Origin: Achromobacter seleniivolatilans | GTDB lineage: Bacteria > Pseudomonadota > Gammaproteobacteria > Burkholderiales > Burkholderiaceae_B | Length of the DNA stretch: 64,000 nt | Reading direction: 5' to 3' | Assembly: GCF_030864005.1 (NCBI RefSeq) | Contig: NZ_CP132976.1 | Span: forward strand, 5,890,001 to 5,954,000 | Part shown: positions 28,278 through 36,452 of the stretch, piece after piece | Numbering within the stretch: the stretch's first letter is position 1 | Layout: every line of letters begins with the position of its first letter | The notes under the pieces: generated by a model | What the model was told of the DNA's origin: nothing | Seen by the model: the letters and a program-made list of their open reading frames with translations, nothing else | The model's database searches: none | Program-made: the position numbers and the translations under genes

Positions 28278-28452
28278 CTTTCGGCACTGCCTTTGATGAG
28301 CGCAAACCACAGTAGCAGCGCCGTTGGCGTCTGTGATCCCCAATACAAATATGTATTAATTTAACGCAAGCTGTTGAAAAATAAGGACTTGTTGCGGAAA
28401 TTGAGCTGCTCGGGGTAGAGTTCAAATATCCCAAATCTGCACTTCTCAACCC

Positions 28453-28887
28453 ATGCGCTATGAGACCTTCGGATCGAAGCTTCGTCGGACGCGGGCCGCA
28501 CGAGGTCTGACCACAAAGCGGCTAGCTGAGCTAGCTGGCGTGACCCCGTCCTACCTAACACAGATACAGAAAGGCAATCGGGAGCCCCCGGATGACTTGG
28601 TAGCACGCTTGGCGCGGGTGCTGGCCTTGGAGAGCCAGGAGGCGTCAGAGCTGAGGCGTGTGCTCAAAAAGGAACGAATCCTCAGAGCGATTAACAAGTC
28701 TGGTACCGAGACGGCGGCGGCCACCCTCGCCGCCGAGATTCTGGAGACCGACGACGGCGTGTGCGCTGAGTCCGGGTACGAAGCACTGCGAGTAATTTGC
28801 TCGTCGTACTTAGCGTGGGCCCGCAGTTGCGCCGGTCGGCGCTCGCAGTCGCTAGCGATCTCAGATGACAGGAGAGCAGTCATGTAG
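28453..28887 (+). CDS. XRE-family helix-turn-helix regulator at the transposon left end
   Basis: 144 aa with a canonical Cro/CI-type HTH: FGSKLRRTRAARGLTTKRLAELAGVTPSYLTQIQKGNREPPDDLVARLARVL (about residues 6-57). The rest is an uncharacterised helical tail. It is the first gene inside the left end, upstream of and co-oriented with tnsA, so it may control the transposition genes (inference). No Shine-Dalgarno is obvious before the ATG. It could also be cargo. Confidence 0.75.
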   Translation: MRYETFGSKLRRTRAARGLTTKRLAELAGVTPSYLTQIQKGNREPPDDLVARLARVLALESQEASELRRVLKKERILRAINKSGTETAAATLAAEILETDDGVCAESGYEALRVICSSYLAWARSCAGRRSQSLAISDDRRAVM

Positions 28888-28894
28888 AAAAGAA

Positions 28895-28926
28895 AACGCC
28901 GATCAACTTTTACATTGACCGGCGTT
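28895..28926. promoter_or_regulatory. Inverted repeat between the HTH gene and tnsA
   Basis: AACGCCGATCAA / TTGACCGGCGTT, a 12-bp stem with one mismatch and an 8-nt loop, a few bases after the HTH stop. With no T-tract it may be an operator for the HTH protein or a weak terminator. Confidence 0.4.
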
Positions 28927-29051
28927 GTGCTTCGGTTCGGAAACCAAAGACTTCGACAATCCAAGTTTCCTTCCGCAGTGCAACCCAGTCAAGCAATTTT
29001 TCGATGAGCGACCGCTCGTCGGGGACAAGTGTTGCCTTCAGGAGGAAAAGC

Positions 29052-29711
29052 ATGCTGCTAGAACGCGGTAGGAAAGTGGTCACCCGATCACCACATCGTA
29101 GAGTGGGGTACATCTCTTGCCCATGGCTTCAAGAGGAGCAGGTGGAATATGAAAGCCTGCTGGAACTGAACTTTGCGCGTATTGCATTGCTCTGCCCTGG
29201 GTTAGTGTCGATTCGATCGCAGCCCTTTGTCATCGAATTGCCCGGTGGCGCTAAGTACACGCCCGACTTCCGCCTGGACTTCGCCAGCAAGCTTGCTGTC
29301 ATCGTCGAGGTGAAGCCGTCAAAGTTCGTTCGTCAGCATCAGGAAAAGTTGGACGCCGCGGCTGAACTGCTGCGAAGCCACGGATTCACTTACCTGATCG
29401 CGACCGAGGAGCAAATCTACAAAGACGGTCGCGATGCGAGGGCGTCCGTCTACATCCGCTACGCCAGGTCTCACTACGCCGACGATGTCGTGAGAGGTGC
29501 ATTGGTCAAACTCCAGGCGCAAGTTTCTCCTGGTTCGCTTGACAAGCTAGCCCAATGCGTCGGCTGCCCACGAGAGCTCGTCTTGCATCTGATTGGGGTT
29601 CGGCGATTGACGGTCGGTCCGTCGCTGCTGCCCGATCAGATCTCCTTTCCCTCTGATCTTGAGGAGCTTCGCAATGGCGACTTTTGCCCTGCAAGTTGGC
29701 TTAACAATTAG
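29052..29711 (+). CDS. tnsA: TnsA-like transposon endonuclease
   Basis: About 219 aa. A restriction-enzyme-like fold is read from VEYESLLELNF (Glu34), YTPDFRLDF (Asp72) and AVIVEVKPSKF (Glu86, Lys88), the acidic/EVK arrangement of TnsA. TnsA cleaves the 5' ends of the element and makes transposition cut-and-paste. AGGAGG at 29040-29045 places the start at 29052; the frame is open to ATG 29004. The C-terminal part (about 110-219) would contact TnsC by analogy with Tn7. It overlaps tnsB by 38 bp. Confidence 0.85.
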   Translation: MLLERGRKVVTRSPHRRVGYISCPWLQEEQVEYESLLELNFARIALLCPGLVSIRSQPFVIELPGGAKYTPDFRLDFASKLAVIVEVKPSKFVRQHQEKLDAAAELLRSHGFTYLIATEEQIYKDGRDARASVYIRYARSHYADDVVRGALVKLQAQVSPGSLDKLAQCVGCPRELVLHLIGVRRLTVGPSLLPDQISFPSDLEELRNGDFCPASWLNN

Positions 29712-31692
29712 GAAGGGCGGTCGGTGCTGGACGTTTGTTCGGGACTTGGGCGACAACACTATCCAGTTCGAGGACATTCATACCCGGGCTGTGACTACGT
29801 TCCAGGCGGCCGACCTCGTACGCGACATCATCGACGGCAAGTATGAGGTCTTGAGCCCCGCCCCATTTGCTCCAGCGCTCACGCACGCGCGCGCGTCAAC
29901 GGGGTCAGGTGACGCGCTGGCTTCGCTAATCGGTAGGTTGACCGGCAGGCAAGGCCGAGAGATAGAACGACGTGAAAGATACGTTCGGGCCGTCATAAAA
30001 CGCGGTATCAAGCCTGCAGCACGGTTGGAAATCTCGAGCGTAGTGGCGTCGGTGGTGCAGAGATTCCCAGACGAAAATCCACCCTCTGCTTCGACGGTGA
30101 TTCGTTGGCTGCGCTGCTTCAACAATTCCGAGGGGAACGTGCTGAGTCTTTTGTCTGGAAACGTTCGCCGAGCCAAAGCAATCCGATTGGGCGAGATTAC
30201 AAGAGAGATCGCATGGGAGGTGCTGCGTCAGAGCTATTTCGTCTTTCGCGGAAAGGGCGTGACGGCGGCGTATACGAGGTATCTGGCGAGACTCACGCAA
30301 ATTGAGCAGCAACGGGGGTGTCGCCAGATTGAGCCAATGAGTTTGTCGTCCTTTCGCCGGCTCGTTCAATCGGTGCCCCGGTACGAGGCAGACAGAGTTC
30401 GGATGGGTGCAACCGCAGCAAACAATAGGTGGCGTCACGCGGTTGGCGGAGTCTATGCCACGCGCCCGTTAGAGCGCGTGGAGATGGATCACACTCTCCT
30501 TGACCTCTACGTGATTGATGATAGGCGAGGCATTCCATTGGGACGGCCGACATTGACGCTGGTCATAGACTCATTCTCGAAGTACATCTTGTCGGTGTTC
30601 ATCAGCTTCGAGGGCGAGTCTCTTGGCAGGGTGTGCCAAAGCTTGAAGCTAGCTCTGAGACCGAAGGATGATCTTGTCCGCGCGGTAGGGGCAGAGCGCG
30701 AGTGGCTCACCCCAGGCCTGCCGGAAACTATCCTTGTGGACAATGGTCTGGCATTTCATTCACAGCAGTTTCGGCAAATTGCATGGGCATTGCGATGCGA
30801 TCTTGAATTCGCAGCAGTCAGAAAGCCGTGGTTCAAACCTAACGTCGAACGTGCGTTGGGGACGATGATGAACACGCTGCCCATCGAGGGAATGCCAGAG
30901 AAAATCCGCGGCCTCGCGAAAAGAACGGATCCAAAAATTACGGCCTGCGTCATGTTCTCCGATCTATGCCAATGTCTTGTTCGTTGGGCGGTCGACGTCT
31001 ATCCGATCGCAATACCAGAGCGTTCGTTGCTTAGGCCGTACGACACCCTGTCCGAATCGATGCAGACCATGCCACCACCGCAGTTCGCCGGCGGACTGGA
31101 GCAACTCGATCTGCTCACTGGTCTCTCTCGTAATCTCACGGTCGCACACCACGGGGTGGAAATGTTCCACATCAGCTACCGCAGTCCGGATCTCGCAGAA
31201 ATGGCGCGATCTCAGCGCACCCCAAGGTTCAAAACCGAAATCAAGTTTGATCCGAATGACCTTGGCAGCATCTGGGTAAGAAATCCCACCTCAAGAAGCT
31301 GGCTAAAGGTGCCCAGCATGATCCCCGACTATGCAGACGGCCTTACCCTCAGCCAGCACCGCCTAATTAGGCATTACGCAAAGGAAAAATTGCGGGGGGA
31401 GGGCGCATATGTCGAATGGCAAAGGGTGCAGCAGGAGTTTGAGGATATGGTGGATAACGCCGTTAAGCGTGGCAAGCGCTTGATTCGCGACATGCGCAAG
31501 TACGCGCTGCTTCAAGGCCTTTCTTCGGTGAAGCCTCTTGCGGAACAGAAGATGAATGCCTCGCCGCCGTCACAAGAGAAAGAGATTGCGCCTCAGATCT
31601 TCACCGACGAGGAAATAAGGGTACTTCCAGAGGAAATACCGATCTTCAAGGGTTTCATGCCAGATGAGTTCAACCTTGGGGGTGTCCGATGA
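29674..31692 (+). CDS. tnsB: TnsB-like DDE transposase (rve/Mu-type)
   Basis: About 672 aa. The retroviral-integrase core carries Asp272 (ERVEMDHTLLD), Asp356 (ETILVDNGLAF) and Glu392 (KPNVERALGTM), a DDE triad with the D-D/35-E type spacing. N-terminal HTH domains (about 90-240) should bind the repeated end boxes; a Mu-type C-terminal beta-barrel follows at about 500-570. GAGGAG at 29661-29666 supports ATG 29674. It joins DNA 3' ends to target, partnering TnsA and TnsC. Confidence 0.92.
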   Translation: MATFALQVGLTIRKGGRCWTFVRDLGDNTIQFEDIHTRAVTTFQAADLVRDIIDGKYEVLSPAPFAPALTHARASTGSGDALASLIGRLTGRQGREIERRERYVRAVIKRGIKPAARLEISSVVASVVQRFPDENPPSASTVIRWLRCFNNSEGNVLSLLSGNVRRAKAIRLGEITREIAWEVLRQSYFVFRGKGVTAAYTRYLARLTQIEQQRGCRQIEPMSLSSFRRLVQSVPRYEADRVRMGATAANNRWRHAVGGVYATRPLERVEMDHTLLDLYVIDDRRGIPLGRPTLTLVIDSFSKYILSVFISFEGESLGRVCQSLKLALRPKDDLVRAVGAEREWLTPGLPETILVDNGLAFHSQQFRQIAWALRCDLEFAAVRKPWFKPNVERALGTMMNTLPIEGMPEKIRGLAKRTDPKITACVMFSDLCQCLVRWAVDVYPIAIPERSLLRPYDTLSESMQTMPPPQFAGGLEQLDLLTGLSRNLTVAHHGVEMFHISYRSPDLAEMARSQRTPRFKTEIKFDPNDLGSIWVRNPTSRSWLKVPSMIPDYADGLTLSQHRLIRHYAKEKLRGEGAYVEWQRVQQEFEDMVDNAVKRGKRLIRDMRKYALLQGLSSVKPLAEQKMNASPPSQEKEIAPQIFTDEEIRVLPEEIPIFKGFMPDEFNLGGVR

Positions 31693-32576
31693 ATAGATAC
31701 GGAGCAGCCGCGATCAGTGCGAGCAAAGCATTTTCGGAAGTCATCATCCCCCATCCTGCTTTTGAGAACGTTTTGCAGTATGTGCTGAATGCGATCGAAA
31801 TTGGAAATCAGGTTGGCGTCTTCACCGGAGTGAGAGTGACCGCTCCATCAGGCGCAGGGAAAACGTTGTTGATGTCCCATCTAGCAGACATATTGCGCCA
31901 GGGGCTTAGTGACAGTAGCAACGTTCCGTTGATCAGCGCGAGCCTAAAAGAAGAGCCCTCTGTTTCCCAGCTCCAAACTGGATTGCTCAATAATTTTTCG
32001 TACGCCATGGCCAGTTCTATGCAGCGAGATAGAGGGCGCGCCAACAACAATGATGTCAACCAGATTCTTGTGAGCGCCATCAGGCACCAAGGTGTCAAGG
32101 TGATAGTGCTCGACGAGTTCCAGCATGTCTATCACACATCGGGCACAAAGGTCTTCACACCCATCATAGATTGGCTAAAGCGGCTCATCAACGCGACAGG
32201 GGTACCGGTGGTGTTGCTGGGCACCGAGATGATGGATAACTTGGGAACGATCGATCCCCAATTGACCTCAAGGATTCCGGTGGCAGTCAAGCTGGCGCAT
32301 TTTCGACTTGGGCCGGAGTGGCTCGGATTTCTGAAGGGCCTGGCAGACACCTGCAAGGCAACAGACCTTACTTCGTTGTACAAGAACAAAGAATGGGCAG
32401 GAGCAATTTTCCGGGTCACGTCGGGATCTCCTCGCCTGTTGAAATTGCTTCTTGTGCAAGCGATTCTCCTTGCTGTCGAGCGAGAAGAACTGAACTTGTC
32501 AGCGGGAATTTTGCGTCAAGCCTATTCGCTCCAGACGGGGGCTTCGGACGAGGAGAATCCTTTTGCTTCTCTTTGA
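31689..32576 (+). CDS. tnsC: TnsC/TniB-like AAA+ transposition regulator
   Basis: 295 aa. Walker A APSGAGKT (residues 52-59), Walker B VIVLDE (138-143), a sensor-like VVLLGTEMM and an arginine in QLTSRIPVAV. The protein is short like TniB and lacks the long N- and C-terminal extensions of Tn7 TnsC. Forms the ATP-dependent filament linking the target selector to the transposase. ATG overlaps the tnsB stop by four bases. Confidence 0.9.
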   Translation: MNRYGAAAISASKAFSEVIIPHPAFENVLQYVLNAIEIGNQVGVFTGVRVTAPSGAGKTLLMSHLADILRQGLSDSSNVPLISASLKEEPSVSQLQTGLLNNFSYAMASSMQRDRGRANNNDVNQILVSAIRHQGVKVIVLDEFQHVYHTSGTKVFTPIIDWLKRLINATGVPVVLLGTEMMDNLGTIDPQLTSRIPVAVKLAHFRLGPEWLGFLKGLADTCKATDLTSLYKNKEWAGAIFRVTSGSPRLLKLLLVQAILLAVEREELNLSAGILRQAYSLQTGASDEENPFASL

Positions 32577-33525
32577 CCACATACTTGGCCGGCCTTTGCC
32601 TGTCCAAGACGAAATAGGCGACAACGAGTCTGGCAACGGATATGCCCTACGAATGCTGATAGTGAACGGATTGCAGTTCTCTGATTTGGCGAGGGCTGCC
32701 GCTTCCGTTGGTCACACCTATATGCCGGCTACTGCGGCGCCTTATTTGTCCTATGCGTTCGGAGCGTCACTGAGTCGGCTTCAAAGGGCGATCCCCAGAA
32801 GCTATTCGTTGAAAGGACGGCGCAGATCGGCCTTCCTTGGGTACGACTTCAGTCGGACCTATCAATTGCGCTACACGCGGCCTCAGGTGTGCCCCTCGTG
32901 CCTGGCAAGGCCTGATGCCCGGCTACAAGCTATCTGGGAGATTTCCCTCTATACATCATGCGTTGAGCACGAGTGCCTGCTGCTCGATCTGTGTGTCTGC
33001 GGCAGGGGCATTTCGTGGAGGAGGGCAGGCCCATTTGAATGCTCATGCGGCGCGGATCTGCGAGCGCTATGTTGTGAAAGTGCAGGTTCCGGCTCTCTAG
33101 CGATTTCAACCTTGATTGCGGCGCGTGTCATGCGCGGATTGCCTGAGCAAAAGAGCGCTGGTCGGCGAGGGCTTCTGCACGCACTGAGTTTGGACACATT
33201 ACTTCGACTTGTGAGGGCACTGGGGATCTCTGAGAACGCATCAGGCGATGATCTTGTACCAGGGCGATTGACGCGCCTTTTGAGCTCTTCCGAGGCGGTT
33301 TGCGTGGTGCGAAGGGCGTGGGACCGTCTCGCCGATAACAATGCACTCGTCTTCACTCAGCTTCCACCAGCATGGCAGTTAGAAGAGCTGTTCGGAGGTG
33401 CGAATTCAAGCGATCTGCGGGTGTTGCAGGCGTTGCTTGGCGAAGAGGAGCCGACGGTTAGTCGTTGGCTCAAGCAGCATCGGTGGGTTCAATTGGAACT
33501 GCTCGAGAGAGACGTTAATGGTTGA
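32563..33525 (+). CDS. tniQ: TniQ/TnsD-family target-selection protein (first copy)
   Basis: 320 aa. An N-terminal TniQ domain (to about residue 150) with zinc-binding cysteine pairs: QVCPSCLARPD (Cys110, Cys113), SCVEHECLL, and later CVCGRG and CSCGADL. The start is a TTG at 32563 with GAGGAG about eight bases upstream, overlapping tnsC by 14 bp. The C-terminal half lacks an obvious long DNA-binding TnsD extension. TniQ proteins recruit TnsC to the insertion site. Confidence 0.85.
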   Translation: MLLFDHILGRPLPVQDEIGDNESGNGYALRMLIVNGLQFSDLARAAASVGHTYMPATAAPYLSYAFGASLSRLQRAIPRSYSLKGRRRSAFLGYDFSRTYQLRYTRPQVCPSCLARPDARLQAIWEISLYTSCVEHECLLLDLCVCGRGISWRRAGPFECSCGADLRALCCESAGSGSLAISTLIAARVMRGLPEQKSAGRRGLLHALSLDTLLRLVRALGISENASGDDLVPGRLTRLLSSSEAVCVVRRAWDRLADNNALVFTQLPPAWQLEELFGGANSSDLRVLQALLGEEEPTVSRWLKQHRWVQLELLERDVNG

Positions 33526-34408
33526 GCGAATCCCTTCACTGTTGTTCTTGCCGCAGCCACAATTGTATGAATCGACCTCTTCATGGCTGGCGAGGGTTGC
33601 GTGCATGCATGGAGCGCCAGTATCGAAAATTCTTGATAACCTTGACTTGTCGCGCAATCGAGATTGGGACATAGGCATCGGCTCAAGGGGCGCCGCGCGG
33701 TTGGCGCAAGGCACCAACTTGCCGCCGGCAACGCTTCAAGGCTTTGTCTCGCGCTTTGACGCCTTTCGGCGGAATCGCTGGCTTAGGAGATGGTTGCGTT
33801 TGAGTGAGCAGGGGACTGCCCGCAGCGGATTCTGCCCCAATTGCTTGCGCCAAGATGTGGTGCCATTCCTTCGATTTGAATGGCGAATGCGCTATTGGAT
33901 TATTTGTCCAACGCACGGAAACCGTATCCTCACTATTTGCCCGGCGTGTCAGTTCAGCGACCCTGTCGCTGTGGATGATCAACACAGTGCGGTTCCTTTT
34001 GCGGGGTGCGGAAAGTGTGGTGCTGACCTCCGCTTTGTGGGGCTCGCGGCGTTGAAATGCGATACGGCAGCGCAACTCGCGCAGCTGCAAGTGGCTGTGA
34101 CGGCCGCGATCTTGCAAGAGGGGTTTTCCTTGGTGGGGATTGAGGAGAGGATCCCACTCGCAATGCTCCCCAGCCTGTTGGCGGCAGGGATTGAACCTAG
34201 GGATCGAAATGAGAGCCAGTCCTTGAGTCGTGTTGATCCTCGACTCCTGGACGACGTTAGACGAAGCATCGGCCAGGTGAATGCGCTTGGCAGGCTTTAC
34301 GCCTCCGCAGGCTTTACGCCTCCGCAGACGTTGTGGCCTCCCGTGGCAATACGCGGGGACGGCGTGTTTGGAAGGGAGATATCGGAAGACTGTGCGAGAT
34401 TGCGTTGA
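33518..34408 (+). CDS. TniQ/TnsD-family protein (second copy), C-terminus altered by a 17-bp duplication
   Basis: About 296 aa. Begins MVERIPSLLFLPQPQLYESTSSWLARVA, typical for TniQ, and has zinc-type pairs SGFCPNCLRQD, ICPTHGNRILTICPACQF and GCGKCGADL. It overlaps the first tniQ by 8 bp. A tandem 17-bp duplication at 34291-34324 shifts the frame near residue 265. Removing one copy restores a frame running to a TAG at 34465-34467, with a plausible tail (ALKQRFRWPLAVVELDAHL). The current protein therefore ends in about 35 shifted residues and may be impaired. Confidence 0.82.
   Translation: MVERIPSLLFLPQPQLYESTSSWLARVACMHGAPVSKILDNLDLSRNRDWDIGIGSRGAARLAQGTNLPPATLQGFVSRFDAFRRNRWLRRWLRLSEQGTARSGFCPNCLRQDVVPFLRFEWRMRYWIICPTHGNRILTICPACQFSDPVAVDDQHSAVPFAGCGKCGADLRFVGLAALKCDTAAQLAQLQVAVTAAILQEGFSLVGIEERIPLAMLPSLLAAGIEPRDRNESQSLSRVDPRLLDDVRRSIGQVNALGRLYASAGFTPPQTLWPPVAIRGDGVFGREISEDCARLR
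34291..34324 (+). repeat. 17-bp tandem duplication in the second tniQ gene
   Basis: CAGGCTTTACGCCTCCG occurs twice in succession (34291-34307 and 34308-34324). A length of 17 is not a multiple of three, so it changes the downstream reading frame. See the second tniQ entry. Confidence 0.92.
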
Positions 34409-34875
34409 AGCAACGCTTTCGATGGCCATTGGCCGTGGTTGAGCTTGATGCTCATCTGCGGCAGTAGGAGTTTGGGTTCTGCTGGGGAGCGGCAGTCTGG
34501 GAGGTGCCACCTTCACCATACCTGCGAGCGTCTACGCGCGGGCATAACGCATGGATGTCGGGCGTAGCGTGGACAGGTGGAAGGGCCTACTTGTAACGGG
34601 AAAAGCGAAAGCCCCAATAATGGGGCTCCGTAGTCTGGAAGTCATTACCCGCGCCGGGCGGAACCACTCTCGTGGGGTTAACGCTATTGCCTTGTCGAAG
34701 GCGCACCAGCTATTGCGTGTGCACAATTGTCGCGTGAAAACGCATGTGCAGGCAAGTGCCAGAACGCCATCAAGCAAGTTCGCGAAAAGTTACTTCAAGA
34801 TGCTAAGCGCGACAGACTTGGCGCAAGCGACCGTCATCGGCTAAGAGCAACCGATGACTACAAGAGAGAGCGATC
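34409..34875. other. Region between tniQ and the attC site; probable decayed cassette
   Basis: No intact gene. It holds the former 3' end of tniQ (to 34467) and a hairpin AGCCCCA-N4-TGGGGCT at 34610-34627. Two short plus-strand frames look protein-like (SLEVITRAGRNHSRGVNAIA from about 34620, then NAIKQVREKLLQDAKRDRLG from about 34757), joined only by a frameshift. These may be one broken small gene; no function is assigned. Confidence 0.35.
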
Positions 34876-34935
34876 ATTCAACGGCCTAGTTGAGCCGCGC
34901 GGAGAAGCGGCGTCGGTTTGAATGAGTTGTTAGGT
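34876..34935 (-). repeat. Integron-type attC recombination site (aadA-like)
   Basis: Read on the minus strand, R'' ACCTAAC (34935-34929) and R' GTTGAAT (34882-34876) fit RYYYAAC and GTTRRRY. Between them are CATTCAAACCGACGCCGCTTC and a complementary GCGCGGCTCAAC arm. The 60-bp site closely resembles the attC of aadA cassettes as remembered. The stop codon of the adjacent minus-strand gene lies inside R'', as is usual in gene cassettes. Confidence 0.7.
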
Positions 34936-36346
34936 TGCTACGCCCATAAGCTTGGCGCACTTCTGCCACCCGGGCATGCCCGAAAGATCTAGCCTAGAGA
35001 TCTCGTCGCTATGGTACTCGGGCAGATCGACGTGCAGGAGCACCCGCAACAGAATGATTGGCTGGTTGAAGGCATAACGAAGCAAGGAATGAAGGAGCAC
35101 TTCATGTCGTTGGATCAATGCGGTAATGGCAGTGCGATCGTTGCGCGGAAACAGCGTGAACTCTACGTCTCCCATTACCGACAGGAAGTGCGATACGCTA
35201 TCTGAAGCAGGATGAGTAACTTGGCAGAGCTGCCGATATAGAGAGTGTGCTTGAACCAGTCCCAGAATCTCCAACTGGTCTATGTAAGACCTAGCCTCCT
35301 CGCTGAATGAGCCTGTGGCGCGTCATCACCTTTCACCAGTTTGCGACCGTGCGAGAAGTGAATTAATTGATCCTCTAGCTCTTGGCTAATGACGATTTTA
35401 TGAGATTTACATCTTAGTGAGTCATTTATAGAGTTGCAGTTCTCGGCAAATGTTTGGGCCGCGCCCGCGACGCCGGTCAAAGAATCCGCAGCAGACTCGA
35501 TGAGTGATCGCAAGTTAGCGCAGAAAGGCAGATACAAGTTTTCGTCGTGAGAAATTTGTACACCTTTTACCCACTGAGCAGATCGGAGTAATGAACTCGT
35601 TGCCGCGAAGTGCGCGCGGCCAACAAGCTCGTACCAGTAAATGCGTTGCGCCTGTGCGGGGTCGTTGACCAACAGCTGCGAAAACTCTTCCAGCGGTAAG
35701 TATTTGTAGCTGACCGACCGAGCGCTGAGCTCCGCTTCGATGCGGGTGGCGAGCGCAGCAAACTCCTTGGCACCTTGCCCAAATATTTCGCGAATTGACG
35801 ATGGTGGCATTTTTCCTAAGCGCCTTAGAGGTGATACGAGCGGCAGCCGAAGGCCGCCCGCTCGCTCGATGGAGGGGCAGAAGGCTCACGGCATGCTGCG
35901 ACAGGGACTCCGCGAGCGAGGCAAAGCGTTCGATATCGATAGCCGCAATTTTCTCCGGGGAGCAACAACTGACTTGGCCTTGCATGCCACATACATCGTG
36001 TCCCTCTTGATATCACTCGTTTGGTCTATCAGCCTTTCCTGTATTGCGCCAAGCTGCGCCTGCAGTTCTTCAGACAAGCGCGCGGCATAGGTTACGAGAA
36101 ATCCAATCTTCTCCTTGTGATCTCGCAGAAGCTTGGCGACATTGGAGATTTCGCTCTCGGAAGTTCCTGTCAAGTTAATGGTGCGCACCAGAATGCTCTT
36201 TGCCAATTCTTCCGAGAATATCTGGCCAAGACCGTAGGCACGCGGCAAATGTTTCGCCTCGAAGAGACTGCGCGGCTCTGTTACGAGTGGAATGGCGTTG
36301 CCTGCAACACTTTCACCCTAGCTTTGATAGGTTGAAGACCACATGC
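34930..36346 (-). pseudogene. Decayed gene-cassette ORF (originally about 470 aa), function unknown
   Basis: Protein-like sequence runs through several frames in one direction. ATG 36346 is followed by a TAG at codon 9. The frame then reads NAIPLVTEPRSLFEAKHLPR and QIFSEELAKSILVRTINLTG to about 35955. It shifts to EKIAAIDIERFASLAESLSQ, then near 35820-35900 to PPSSIREIFGQGAKEFAALA through ISQELEDQLIHFSHGRKLV. It shifts again near 35320 to SFSEEARSYIDQLEILGLVQ and ends at the TAA inside attC. The two larger pieces could instead be two genes. No family was recognised. It begins 6 bp after a GTTAGAA core, consistent with a cassette boundary. Confidence 0.55.
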
Positions 36347-36351
36347 GCCTT

Positions 36352-36404
36352 CTAACGCAAAGGTAACCGGAGCGTTGCGGCGGATGGACGCAGAGCGATT
36401 AGGT
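36352..36404 (-). repeat. Possible second attC boundary (weak)
   Basis: On the minus strand GCGTTAGAA at 36360-36352 resembles an R' core, and ACCTAAT (36404-36398) a degenerate R''. It lies between the abi-like gene and the start codon of the decayed cassette gene, where a cassette junction is expected. The internal arms do not pair well, so the call is tentative. Confidence 0.3.
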
Positions 36405-36452
36405 ACCGCAAGGCGTCCGTGTCGACCGACATGTCGGACCACAGTCCGGAAC

